This document shows positions 1 to 9,600 of a stretch of 64,000 bases of DNA, piece by piece. Made by a program: the position numbers and the translations under genes. Position 1 is the stretch's first letter; the number at the start of each line of letters is the position of its first letter. The stretch lies in NCBI RefSeq assembly GCF_000698575.1, contig NZ_JFHD01000003.1, forward strand, positions 124,001 to 188,000, read 5' to 3'. The stretch is from Caballeronia zhejiangensis. Its GTDB lineage: Bacteria; Pseudomonadota; Gammaproteobacteria; Burkholderiales; Burkholderiaceae. Below the pieces are notes generated by a model. That model saw nothing but the letters and a program-made list of their open reading frames with translations, was not told where the DNA came from and searched no databases.

Positions 1-1555
1 CGACCAGGATCCGGCGCTTCGGGGCCGACGCGTGAACGGCAAGCGCAGCGCGTGTTGGCGCCGGCATAGGCAACACGCGCGACGTCGCGGGCAGATGAAT
101 GGCAAAGCAGCTCCCCCGATCCTTTCCGCCACTCGACGCGGTGAGTCGGCCTCCATGCAGCTCGATGAGCGATTTGGACAGCGCGAGTCCGATGCCAAGA
201 CCGCCCTGCCGATGCTGATCTCGATTGACCTGGGAAAACATCGCGAAGATCGCCGACAGTTTGTCCGGCTCGATGCCGATACCGTTGTCCGTGACCGACA
301 GGACGATCTCGGCGTCGTCAGCCGTCGCCGCGAGTTCGATGCGCCCGCCCGGTGGCGTGTACTTCGCCGCGTTCATCAGCAGGTTGGCCAGCACTTGCGC
401 GAGCCGGAGCCGGTCCGCCTCGATATGCAATGGTCTGACGGGCGGCTTGATGACGAGCTCGTGCCCCTTGCCTGCGAGGATCGGTCTCGCGATTTCGACC
501 GCTTCGTCGACGACTTCGCGCATCGCCACGGCCTCTTTGCGCAGCTTGAGCGCGCCGCGCGTGATGCGCGACACGTCCAGCAAGTCGTCGAGCAGAAGCG
601 CCATCGCGGCCGACTGCCGGCGCAGCACGCTGATGCACCAGATCCTGCGCTCTTCCGTCAAGTTCGGCTGTTCGAGTATCTCCGCGACGTGTCGGATCGG
701 CGCGAGCGGATTACGCAATTCATGTGCGAGCGTCGCGAGAAACTCGTCCTTGCGGCGGTCAGCCTCCGAAAGGGCCTGTTCGGCCCGCACGCGTGGCGTC
801 ACGTCTCCGAACCACGCCACGACCGAACCGTCCAGAGACGCCGCGACGACGTGAAACCACTGCTCGCCGTTTTCACCCGATACGCGTATGTCGAAGGCCT
901 CTCTTCCCGGGCGCTGGGCGAGCGGTGTGAGCCGCTCGAGCAGCATGTTCGCCTCCCACCCGGCCGGACGCACATATGCCGTGGAACTGCCGATCACGAC
1001 TGCGGCGTTCTGATTGAAAAGCTGGGCGGCCGCCTTGTTCAGATAGTCCCATCGAAACTCGGCGATGCGGCCCTCGCGAACGACCGGGGTCAGGATGACG
1101 AACGGGACGCCTGCGCTGTCCAGGGCCACGTCGAACCGGTGTCGCGCCTGGCGCTCGACCTGCAGAAGGCGATCCGTGGCCTCCTGCGTAGCGGCTTCGG
1201 CGCTTCCTGCACGCCGCGCCACCTTGGCGAGTTGCTGCCCGGCCGCCACCAGAAATGCCCCGACCAACGCGTATGCCACCAGTACGATGCGGTCGTCGTG
1301 TTGCAGAACGGCCAGACTGCCGACGGGCGGCATCCAGAGCGCGCCGAAGGCCATGCCGCTCACGAGAAGCAGCGATCCCGACCACGCGCCGAACAGCACC
1401 GTGATCAACGGAAGCGTCGCGCTGAAGAAGAGGAATGTCAGCCGTCCGTGGGCAACCATCGTCAGCGCCTGCTGAGCTGTCACGATAACGGCGGTAGCTG
1501 CAATACCGAAGACCAGGCGCTGTTTCGGTGGATATTGGGCGATGCGTACGATCAT
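1..1555 (-). CDS. Hybrid sensor histidine kinase (C-terminus cut by window edge)
   Basis: This is a membrane sensor kinase that should autophosphorylate on a histidine and pass the phosphate to its own receiver domain. The minus strand from the ATG at 1555 is open to the window edge. Residues about 10-100 hold several hydrophobic segments. A PAS-like region at about 118-250 follows. The H-box FLATLAHELRNPLAPI has its phospho-acceptor at H278. The N-box lies near residue 390 (NLLMNAAKYTPPGG), the G1 box is DNGIGIEP and the G2 box is GLGIGLALSKS. After a short linker the visible sequence ends with KRRILV near residue 512, the usual first strand of a receiver domain, so the protein continues beyond the window. 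The start has only a weak ribosome binding site. The signal sensed is unknown. Confidence 0.88.
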   Translation of the reverse strand, partial: MIVRIAQYPPKQRLVFGIAATAVIVTAQQALTMVAHGRLTFLFFSATLPLITVLFGAWSGSLLLVSGMAFGALWMPPVGSLAVLQHDDRIVLVAYALVGAFLVAAGQQLAKVARRAGSAEAATQEATDRLLQVERQARHRFDVALDSAGVPFVILTPVVREGRIAEFRWDYLNKAAAQLFNQNAAVVIGSSTAYVRPAGWEANMLLERLTPLAQRPGREAFDIRVSGENGEQWFHVVAASLDGSVVAWFGDVTPRVRAEQALSEADRRKDEFLATLAHELRNPLAPIRHVAEILEQPNLTEERRIWCISVLRRQSAAMALLLDDLLDVSRITRGALKLRKEAVAMREVVDEAVEIARPILAGKGHELVIKPPVRPLHIEADRLRLAQVLANLLMNAAKYTPPGGRIELAATADDAEIVLSVTDNGIGIEPDKLSAIFAMFSQVNRDQHRQGGLGIGLALSKSLIELHGGRLTASSGGKDRGSCFAIHLPATSRVLPMPAPTRAALAVHASAPKRRILV

Positions 1556-1930
1556 GGTCGTGACTCGATTGGGCTGGTTGTTATCCTGTCCACTGTGCAG
1601 TCTTTGTTCCTATCTTCTCGCGACTTGCAGAGCGTTGGAATCCGCTGCCGGCGGAACTCGGTGCCCCTCGCTCGGTCAGCGAGTCGGGTCCGAGTCGCCA
1701 ACAAAAAAGCGCCGACTCCATTACGGGGGCGGCGCTTGAAAGTCCGTCAAAGAAGCGAGATTCCGACGAACCTGAGAGACCTGAATTCTAGGCAGAAAGG
1801 TCCACCGGTTCTAATAGCATCGCGTGATGGCTCGGATAAAACTTTCTTATATCGGGATTACACAGGATGACTCTTGCCTTTCTTTTTGGTGCCTTGGCTC
1901 GGCACGACGAAGCCGGCCCGCCACCCGCCA
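1556..1930. other. Intergenic region between aldehyde dehydrogenase and histidine kinase
   Basis: No convincing gene is visible here. The region holds the hairpin terminator at 1701-1737 and the presumed promoter of the kinase gene. The remaining 190 bases up to the aldehyde dehydrogenase stop show no recognised RNA or repeat. Confidence 0.5.
1701..1737 (-). terminator. Rho-independent terminator after the LysR-aldehyde dehydrogenase pair
   Basis: On the minus strand an 8-bp stem (AAGCGCCG pairing with CGGCGCTT, loop about 15 nt) is followed by a run of six T. It lies about 190 nt after the aldehyde dehydrogenase stop and before the kinase start, so it separates the two minus-strand transcripts. 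Confidence 0.65.
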
Positions 1931-3370
1931 TCACCGCAGCGGCGCGATCCCGTCCGCGACGCCGGCTGGCATGCAGATATGCTTGAGCTCGGTGAAATCC
2001 GCAAGGGCATCATAGCCATGAAGCCGTCCCAGCCCGCTTTGACGATAGCCGCCGGTTTCCGCCTCGGCGAATAGCTTGTTGTGATCGTTGATCCACACCG
2101 TCCCGTTGCGCAGCGCCCGCGCCATGCGAAACGCGCGCGGACCATCGTTCGTCCACACGCTCGCGGAGAGGCCGAAAACCGTATCGTTGGCTTTCAGAAT
2201 CGCTTCCTGCTCGTTCTCGAACACCTCCAGCGTGACGAACGGACCGAATATCTCGTCCTGACAGAAGAACGCCTTGGGGTCGGCATGCTCGACGAGCGTC
2301 GGCGACAGAAACGCATGTCCCGATGGAGCACCGCGCAGCAGCAAGCGATCGGCAGTCGCGCACGCACGTTCGATCGTGTGCTCGACGGAATCGCGCGTGG
2401 CGGCGTCGATGAGCGCGCCGATATCCGTCGCCGGATCGATGCCCGGCCCCACCTTCAGCGACGCGAGCGCCGACGCGAGCTTCTCGCGCATGTCCGCCGC
2501 CCGCGACGCATGAACCAGCACGCGGCGCGCCGCGGTGCATTGCTGACCCGAGATGATCGTCGCGGCCCGCGCGAGACGCGGCGCGATGGCGTCGATATCC
2601 GCATCGCCGAACACGACGCAGCACGACTTGCCGCCGAGTTCGAGCGACAGCTTCTTGATGCTGTCCGCCGCCGCGACCATGATCTTCTTGCCCGTCGCGG
2701 TCGATCCCGTAAAGCTGAGGACATCGACGCCGTGTGAATCCGCGAGCCGCTCGCTCGCCGCATATCCGCGCTCGTTGACGAGATTCACGGCGCCCTTGGG
2801 CAACGCGGTGAGCTCGAAGCAGCGCATCATCGCGGCCGTCACGAGCGAAGTCTGGGCGGCGGGCTTGACGATCGCCGTGCAACCGGCCGCCAGCGCGGGC
2901 GCGAGCGAGCGCACGAGCAACACGGCGGGCGCGTTCCACGGCACGATGATCGCGACGACGCCGGCCGCTTCGCGCAGCATCGTCGATATCGTGCCGGGCT
3001 CAGGCTCCAGCACATGCCCGGCGATATGGCGCGCAAGACCCGCGTAATAGCGCACCTCCGAGATGGCGCCCGCGATCTCGCCACGCGACTGCGCGATCGT
3101 CTTGCCGTTCTCGCGCGTGAGCAGCGTCGCGAGCGACTCGCGCTCGTGGTCCAGCGCCGCGGCCCACGCCAGCAGCACGTCCTGACGCAAACGCGCGTCC
3201 TGCGCCCACGTCGTGCGATCGAACACATGTCGCGCGGCGGCGATGGCTGCGTCGGCTTCGTGCGCGCCGCCGTCGGCATATTGGCCGATGGCTTCCCCCG
3301 TCGCGGGGTCGATGCTGTCGAGCGTCGGCCTGCCGGTCCATTCGCCGGCGATCCAGTGTCGTGCGTTCAT
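1931..3370 (-). CDS. NAD(P)-dependent aldehyde dehydrogenase, furan-cluster associated
   Basis: This enzyme oxidises an aldehyde to its carboxylic acid with NAD(P)+. At 479 residues it has the full ALDH-superfamily length and motifs: PWNAP with N146, the cofactor-binding lysine near 169, FTGST at 220-224, the general base E244 in LELGGK and the nucleophile C278 in GQQCTA. Its ATG overlaps the stop of the LysR gene by four bases (ATGA), so the two are translationally coupled on one transcript. The LysR gene diverges from the furan genes, so the likely substrates are furfural, HMF or 5-formyl-2-furoate. That assignment comes from context; sequence alone says only aldehyde dehydrogenase. Confidence 0.85.
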   Translation of the reverse strand: MNARHWIAGEWTGRPTLDSIDPATGEAIGQYADGGAHEADAAIAAARHVFDRTTWAQDARLRQDVLLAWAAALDHERESLATLLTRENGKTIAQSRGEIAGAISEVRYYAGLARHIAGHVLEPEPGTISTMLREAAGVVAIIVPWNAPAVLLVRSLAPALAAGCTAIVKPAAQTSLVTAAMMRCFELTALPKGAVNLVNERGYAASERLADSHGVDVLSFTGSTATGKKIMVAAADSIKKLSLELGGKSCCVVFGDADIDAIAPRLARAATIISGQQCTAARRVLVHASRAADMREKLASALASLKVGPGIDPATDIGALIDAATRDSVEHTIERACATADRLLLRGAPSGHAFLSPTLVEHADPKAFFCQDEIFGPFVTLEVFENEQEAILKANDTVFGLSASVWTNDGPRAFRMARALRNGTVWINDHNKLFAEAETGGYRQSGLGRLHGYDALADFTELKHICMPAGVADGIAPLR

Positions 3371-4308
3371 GCGGAGCTTTCCTTGATTAAGGGGGAGGGT
3401 TCGTCACCCGAAAAGTTCGACGCCCGATGCAACTCGTCGCCGATGATCGCGATGAGCGCTTCGGCCGCCGCGCTCAACGGGCGGCGCGGATGGCTCACGC
3501 AGAGAATGTGTCGCACGATGCGCGGCGCAAGAATCGGACATGCGCGCAACGTGCCGTGCCGCGCGGCCCGCTCGACGACGATGCGCGGCAGGATCGTCGC
3601 GAAGCGCGTATTTTCGACGAGCTTGAGAATGGTCGACAGCACGTCGATCTCGAAGCGCGGCGCAAGCAGGATGTCTTCGTGCTGCGCGGCGCTGTCGAGC
3701 ACGCCGCGCAGACCGTGGCGCTTGGTCGGCAGCACGAGTTCCAGTTCCGGCAGTTGCGCGAGTTCGATCGCGTGCGGCAGATCCGGTCCATGCGTCGCAC
3801 TGGTGGCGAGCACCATCTCTTCGTCGAGCAGCGGGCGCGAGTCGAGCGAAAGACGCGCGCGCGGCTTGTTGATGATGGCGGCATCGAGCTGGCCGCCCGC
3901 GACCCAGTCGATGAAGGTGGCGCTGTAGCCATCGGCGACGGTGACTTCGACATCCGGGTAACGCGCGTGAAAGCGCGACAGCGAATCCGCGAGCACGCTC
4001 TCCGTCACCGATGCGATCAACCCTATGCCGACATGTCCCGTGACCACTTCGTCGCGCTGCACGAGTTGCTGCCGCGCGTGGGCCAGGTCCCGCATGATCG
4101 GCAAGAACAGGCGGTACATCAGCCGTCCCGCGGCGGTCGGCGCCATGCCGTGCGCGCCGCGCTCGAAAAGCTGCTGATGCAATTCGTCCTCGAGCTTCGC
4201 GATCTGCATGCTGAGCGCGGGCTGCACGATGTTGAGACGCTTGGCCGCGCGCGTGACCGAGCCGTCCTCGAACAGCGCGATGAAGTACTGGATTTGCTTG
4301 AGGTCCAT
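3367..4308 (-). CDS. LysR-type regulator of the furan cluster (HmfR-like)
   Basis: This is a transcription regulator of 313 residues. Its N-terminal winged helix-turn-helix begins MDLKQIQYFIALFEDGSVTR, followed by an effector-binding domain. The ATG at 4308 is chosen because it starts the conserved LysR N-terminus; an upstream in-frame extension of 57 residues has no LysR character. Over its first 40 residues about 35 match the second LysR gene at 16674-17582, so the two are paralogues bracketing the cluster, as the hmfR genes accompany known hmf clusters. It is divergent from hmfF, with 276 bases between them, and probably controls that promoter with a furan compound as inducer. Confidence 0.88.
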   Translation of the reverse strand: MDLKQIQYFIALFEDGSVTRAAKRLNIVQPALSMQIAKLEDELHQQLFERGAHGMAPTAAGRLMYRLFLPIMRDLAHARQQLVQRDEVVTGHVGIGLIASVTESVLADSLSRFHARYPDVEVTVADGYSATFIDWVAGGQLDAAIINKPRARLSLDSRPLLDEEMVLATSATHGPDLPHAIELAQLPELELVLPTKRHGLRGVLDSAAQHEDILLAPRFEIDVLSTILKLVENTRFATILPRIVVERAARHGTLRACPILAPRIVRHILCVSHPRRPLSAAAEALIAIIGDELHRASNFSGDEPSPLIKESSA

Positions 4309-4584
4309 GTTCCGTGGGGTATCAGCGATGCTAATAGGCGACCGCACCGTTATCAGACTGCTTCGATGGACCGCGCCGGGCGTTTGTTCAGGCTTGCTGC
4401 TCAAGCGCCCATTCGCGCGTGCTCCATTGATACGTGACCGTAACAACCGTGTCATCCGGGCTAGCACCGATATAAGCACGAATGATTCGGCGCATCAATA
4501 AACAGTATTAGCCGTTATGGGGCGATCTCGCTACGCTTCATCCAATGCGCTGGCTTTGGCAGGCGCGCCCAGATGGAGACGCTG
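4309..4584. promoter_or_regulatory. Divergent promoter/operator region between hmfR-like gene and hmfF
   Basis: This AT-richer gap lies between divergent start codons. It contains GCTAATA at 4330-4336 and its exact inverse TATTAGC at 4506-4512, each near one of the two genes, plus CCGTTAT at 4347-4353 repeated at 4512-4518. Symmetric spaced elements of this kind suit a LysR regulator that loops or bends the intergenic DNA. No -35/-10 pair was identified with confidence. Confidence 0.4.
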
Positions 4585-6078
4585 ATGAACACACGCGATG
4601 CCGCAACGAACGGCAATCCCGCATTCTCGTGGGCCCCGGATCGCACCGATACCGGCTCCCTTTCGCTGCGCGACTGGCTCGCGCATCTTGCGCGGACCGG
4701 CCGCGTCGCGACGATCGACAAGCCCGTTGCGCTCGAACATGAACTCGCTGCCATCGCCAAGCGCCTCGACGGCACGCAGGCGGCGTTCTTCACGCAGCCG
4801 GGCGGTCACGCGGTGCCTGTCGTCAGCGGCTTCATGGCGAAGCGTGCATGGATCGCGGAAGCGATGGGCGTCGACGAAACCGAACTGCTCGCCCGCTTCT
4901 CGGCTGCTGCTGCTGCGCCGCTTCCATCGAAACGCGTCGAGCGCGAAAACGCGCCGTGCCAGCAAGTCGTGCATACGAACGGCATCGACCTGCACGCGCT
5001 GTTGCCGATTCCGACGCATAGCGAACACGACAACGGCCCGTACATCACCGCGGGTCTCGTGATTGCACGCAATCCGCGGACCGGCGTGCAGAACGTTTCG
5101 ATCAACCGCATTCAGGTGCATGGCCGCGACCGCATGGCGATCCTGCTGCTGCCGCGCCACCTCTATGCCTTTCAGCGCGCGGCGGAAGAAGCCGGCGATG
5201 CGCTGGATGTCGCCGTAGCCATCGGCGTCGATCCGCTCACGATGCTCGCTTCGCAAGCGATCACGCCGATCGATCACGACGAGCTGGAGATCGCGGGTGC
5301 GCTGCATGGCGCGCCGCTGCCCGTCGTCGCGTGCGTGACGAACGGCGTGCATGTGCCGGCGTTCGCGGAGATCGTGATCGAAGGGCGCATTCTGCCGGAC
5401 GTGCGCGAGCCGGAAGGACCGTTCGGCGAATTCCCGAAGTACTACAGTGCAAAGGAAGCGCGCGAAGTCATCGAAGTGACGGCGGTGACGCATCGGCTCG
5501 ATCCGGTCTTTCATACGATCGTGCCCGCCGAGATGGAGCATCTGCTGCTCGGTGCGATTCCGCGCGAAGCGACGTTGCTCGCGCACCTTCAACGCAGCCA
5601 TCCCAACGTGAAGGACGTGCATCTTTCGGTGGGCGGCGTGTGCCGTTATCACCTGTGGGTGCAGTTCGACAAGAAGCGCGAAGGCGAAGCGAAGAACGTG
5701 ATCCTATGCGCGTTCGGCGCGCATTACGACATCAAGCAAGTGGTCGTAGTCGATCCCGATGTGAACGTGCACGATCCCGCCGAAATCGAATGGGCCATCG
5801 CGACGCGTTTTCAGGCGGACCGCGATCTCGTCGTGATCGCGGGCGCGCAGGGTTCGCCGCTCGATCCGTCGACGACTGTCGGCCAGCCCGCCGATGCGCC
5901 CGCGCATCTGCAAGGCATGAGCACGAAGATGGGCCTCGATGCGACGCGCCCCGTCGTCTATGCCGAGCACGTCTTTACGCGCGTGCGCATTCCCGGACAG
6001 GACGCAGTCGATCTGGACGCGCTCGTCGCCGCCGACAACAGCGCACTGGACGCCTACCTGGCGCGCAATCATGGCTGA
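4585..6078 (+). CDS. hmfF: UbiD-family 2,5-furandicarboxylate decarboxylase
   Basis: This is a prenylated-FMN-dependent decarboxylase that, by context, converts 2,5-furandicarboxylic acid to 2-furoic acid. It has UbiD-family length (about 497 residues) and signature segments: NVSINRIQVHG, the glutamate-bearing AEIVIEG strand and EGPFGEFPKYY. The start at 4585 is preferred over the in-frame ATG at 4573 because GGAG at 4575-4578 sits six bases before it. The UbiX-like partner follows with an 8-bp overlap. A role in ubiquinone synthesis is unlikely, since the gene sits in a seven-gene furoate degradation operon matching hmfFGABCDE known from Cupriavidus basilensis. Other aromatic decarboxylases share the fold. 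Confidence 0.88.
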   Translation: MNTRDAATNGNPAFSWAPDRTDTGSLSLRDWLAHLARTGRVATIDKPVALEHELAAIAKRLDGTQAAFFTQPGGHAVPVVSGFMAKRAWIAEAMGVDETELLARFSAAAAAPLPSKRVERENAPCQQVVHTNGIDLHALLPIPTHSEHDNGPYITAGLVIARNPRTGVQNVSINRIQVHGRDRMAILLLPRHLYAFQRAAEEAGDALDVAVAIGVDPLTMLASQAITPIDHDELEIAGALHGAPLPVVACVTNGVHVPAFAEIVIEGRILPDVREPEGPFGEFPKYYSAKEAREVIEVTAVTHRLDPVFHTIVPAEMEHLLLGAIPREATLLAHLQRSHPNVKDVHLSVGGVCRYHLWVQFDKKREGEAKNVILCAFGAHYDIKQVVVVDPDVNVHDPAEIEWAIATRFQADRDLVVIAGAQGSPLDPSTTVGQPADAPAHLQGMSTKMGLDATRPVVYAEHVFTRVRIPGQDAVDLDALVAADNSALDAYLARNHG

Positions 6079-6685
6079 GCAGAAGAAGCGCCTCGTCGTC
6101 GGCATTTCCGGCGCGAGCGGCGCGGTGATCGGCGTGCGCCTGCTCGCTGCGTTGCGGCGGCTCGGCACGCACGAGACGCATCTGATCGTGTCGGCATCGG
6201 GCGCGGTGACGGCGGCGCAGGAACTCGGGCTGACGCGCGGCGACATCGACCAGCTCGCCGACGTCGTCCACAACGTGCGCGATATCGGCGCGTCGGTCGC
6301 AAGCGGATCGTATGTCAGCGACGGCATGGTGATTGCACCGTGTTCGATGAAGACGCTCGCGGCCGTCGCCAACGGCTTCGCCGACAACCTGCTCACGCGC
6401 GCCGCCGACGTGATGCTCAAGGAACGCCGCCGCCTCGTGCTCGTCGCGCGCGAAACGCCGCTCAATCTCGCGCATCTGCGCAACATGACGCTCGCCACCG
6501 AAATGGGCGCGATCGTGATGCCGCCGGTGCCCGCGTTCTACGCGCATCCGAAGAGCATCGACGATGTGGTCGATCACACGGTCGGGCGCATTCTCGATCT
6601 CTTCGGCATCGAGCATCAGGAGATCGCGCGACGCTGGAGCGGCCTCGCCGATGCATTCGGCCGCCGCGCGCAAGATGAGGAATGA
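6071..6685 (+). CDS. hmfG: UbiX-like flavin prenyltransferase
   Basis: This enzyme makes the prenyl-FMN cofactor used by the UbiD-type decarboxylase encoded just upstream. The protein has 204 residues. The N-terminal flavin-binding segment is VVGISGASGAVIGVRLL, followed by the family motifs VIAPCSMKTLA and RETPLNLAHLRNM. The ATG at 6071 overlaps the last eight bases of hmfF, which points to coupled translation in a fixed ratio. A housekeeping ubiX probably lies elsewhere, and this copy is dedicated to the furan operon. Its length and motifs are normal for the family. Confidence 0.9.
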   Translation: MAEQKKRLVVGISGASGAVIGVRLLAALRRLGTHETHLIVSASGAVTAAQELGLTRGDIDQLADVVHNVRDIGASVASGSYVSDGMVIAPCSMKTLAAVANGFADNLLTRAADVMLKERRRLVLVARETPLNLAHLRNMTLATEMGAIVMPPVPAFYAHPKSIDDVVDHTVGRILDLFGIEHQEIARRWSGLADAFGRRAQDEE

Positions 6686-6689
6686 TGCG

Positions 6690-9600
6690 ATGAATCAGCG
6701 CGATACCGCCTTCGCAGATATCAATGCACGCGTCGCCGACGACGCCGTTGCCACGCCGCAGCGCCACGTCGGCCGCGCCATGCAGCGCCTCGAAGATCCG
6801 GCGATTCTCACGGGCCGCGGCCGTTACGGCGATGACATTGCCGTGAAACCAGGCACGCTGCACGCCGCGATCCTGCGCTCGCCGCACGCTCATGCCGACA
6901 TCGTTTCTATCGACACGGACGCCTCGTTGAAGCTGCACGGCGTGCATGCGGTGCTCACGCGCGACGATCTGCGTGCGTGGTCGCGTCCGTTCGTCGTCGG
7001 CGTGAAATCGCCGATGGAACAGTGGGCGCTCGCCATGGACCGCGTGCGCTATGTGGGCGAGCCGGTCGCGGTCGCCATCGCGGATTCGCGTGCCCTCGCG
7101 GAAGACGCGCTCGATCTCATCAAGGTCGAATACGCGACGCTCGATCCGGTCACGTCGATCGAGCAGTCGGTGCGGGACGACGCGCCGTTGCTGCACGAGC
7201 GCGTCGGCAGCAACGTCGTCAGCGACCGGCATTTCCGCTACGGCGAGCCGGAAGCGGCGTTCGAGAACGCGCCGCATCGCGTGAAGCTCGTCGCGCAGTA
7301 TCCGCGCAACACCTGCGCGCCGATCGAGTGCGGCGTCGTGATCGCCGAATATCTGTCCGGCGACGAAGGCTACGACGTCACGTCGAACTTCATGGGGCCG
7401 TTCTCGCTGCACGCCGTCATGGCGATGGCGCTGAACGTGCCCGCGAACCGTCTGCGTCACAAGGCTCCGCGCGACTCGGGCGGCAGCTTCGGCGTGAAGC
7501 AGGCCGTGTTTCCGTATGTCGTGCTGATGTGCCTCGCGTCGCGCAAGGCGGGCGCGCCGGTGAAATGGGTCGAGGACCGGCTGGAGCACCTGAGCGCGGC
7601 GACCTCCGCGACGGCGCGCCTCTCGACCATCGAGGCGGCGGTGCAAAGCGATGGCCGCATCGTCGCGCTGTCCTACGACCAGCTCGAAGACGTCGGCGGT
7701 TACGTGCGCGCGCCGGAGCCCGCGACGTTCTACCGGATGCACGGCTGTCTGACGGGCGCGTATGCGATCCCGAATCTGCTCGTGCGCAATCGGGTCGTGC
7801 TCACGAACAAGACGCCGACCGGCCTCGTGCGCGGCTTCGGCGGACCGCAGGTGTACTTCGCGCTGGAGCGGCTGATTCAGCGCATTGCCATCGAACTGAA
7901 GCTCGACGTGCTCGACGTGTATCGCCGCAACTTCGTTCCCGCCGATGCGTTTCCGTATCGCGCGGCGGCCGGCGCGCTGCTCGATTCAGGCAACTATCAG
8001 GAAGCGCTGCGCCGCTCGATCGACGAAGGCGGCTACGCCGAACTCGTCGCACGCCGCGATGCCGCGCGCAGGGAAGGGCGGCTCTTCGGCATCGGCTTCG
8101 CGGCGATCGTGGAGCCGTCGGTATCGAACATGGGCTACATCACGACCGTCATGCCCGCCGACGCGCGCCGCAAGGCCGGGCCGAAGAACGGCGCGATCGC
8201 GAGCGCCACAGTCAGCGTCGATCTGCTGGGCGGCGTCGTCGTGACGATCGCATCGACGCCCGCGGGGCAGGGGCACATGACGGTGTGCGCGCAAGTCGTC
8301 GCCGATGTGCTCGGGCTGGACCCGAAGGACATCGTCGTCAACGTCGAATTCGATACGCACAAGGACGCGTGGTCCGTCGCGGCGGGCAACTATTCGAGCC
8401 GCTTCGCGGGCGCGGTGGCGGGCACGGTGCATCTGGCCGCCACGCGCGTGCGCGAGAAGCTGTCGCGCGTGCTCGCGAAGCAGTTCGGCTGCTCGCCCGA
8501 CGAGATCCGCTTCGAAGGCGCGCGCATCTTTCCTGTGCACGCCGAGGATCGCGCGCTGCCGTTCGCGCGCGCCGCGAGCAATGCGCCGCACTGGGCGCCC
8601 GCGCTCCTGCCCGAAGGCGAGGAGCCGGGCCTGCGCGAGACTGTGTTCTGGTCGCCGCCGCACATGGACGCGCCCGACGAGGCCGACCGCATCAACACGT
8701 CGGCGGCGTATGGCTTCGCGTTCGACATGTGCGGCGTCGAAGTGGACCGTGCGACCGGGCGCGTGCGGATCGACCGTTATGTCACCGTGCACGATGCCGG
8801 CACGATCCTCAATCCCGCGCTCGCCGATGGCCAGATTCGCGGCGCCTTCGCGCAGGGCGTCGGCGCGGCGCTGATGGAGGAGTTCCGCTACGGCGCGGAC
8901 GGCAGCTTCCAGTCCGGCACGCTCGCCGACTATCTGATGCCGACGACCTGCGAAGTGCCCGATCCGGTGATCGTGCATCTGGAGACGCCGTCGCCGTTCA
9001 CGCCGCTCGGCGCGAAAGGGCTCGGCGAAGGCAACAACATGAGCACGCCGCCGTGCATCGCGAACGCGGTGGCCGATGCGCTCGGCGTCGAAGACATTCG
9101 CTTGCCGCTCACGCCGTCCAGGGTCATGGCGATGATCGGCATCGACGATCCGGAGCCGTCGCGCCCCGAATATCGCGAAGCGCCGGCGGCGAAGCCCGCG
9201 ACGCCGGGCGGCGGACGCGCACTGACGGCGCAGGGAAGCGTCGATCTGCCCGCGACGCCGGAAGCCGTGTTCGCCGTGCTGCTCGATCCGAAGGCGCTCG
9301 CTAACGTGATTCCGGGCTGTCATGCGCTCGAAGAAACCGCGCCGAACCAGTATCGCGCGGACGTGACCGTGGGCGTCGGCCTCATCAAGGCACGTTTCGA
9401 GGCGCGCATCGGCTTGTCGGAGATCGACGCGCCGCATCGTCTGCGGCTGGCGGGCGCGGGCACGTCGCCGCTCGGCAGCGCGCGCGGCAGCGGTCTCGTC
9501 GAACTGAAGCCGCAAGGCAGCGGCACGCGGCTCACGTACGACTACGAAGCGCAGGTGTCGGGCAAGGTCGCCGCGGTCGGCGGCCGCATGCTCGAAGGCG

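Noticed and set aside
32..1870. Long plus-strand open frame of 612 codons at the left edge
   Set aside because: It is antisense to the histidine kinase, is rich in Arg, Gln and Asp in the manner of GC-rich shadow frames, and has no recognisable domain. The opposite strand reads a perfect kinase.
4585..6685. UbiD/UbiX as ubiquinone biosynthesis genes
   Set aside because: They head a furan operon with CoA ligase, furoyl-CoA dehydrogenase and HMF oxidase genes, so the dedicated decarboxylase HmfF/HmfG reading fits better.
6977..9304. 775-codon second plus frame inside hmfA
   Set aside because: It is an arginine-rich out-of-frame reading of hmfA. The hmfA frame holds all molybdopterin motifs.
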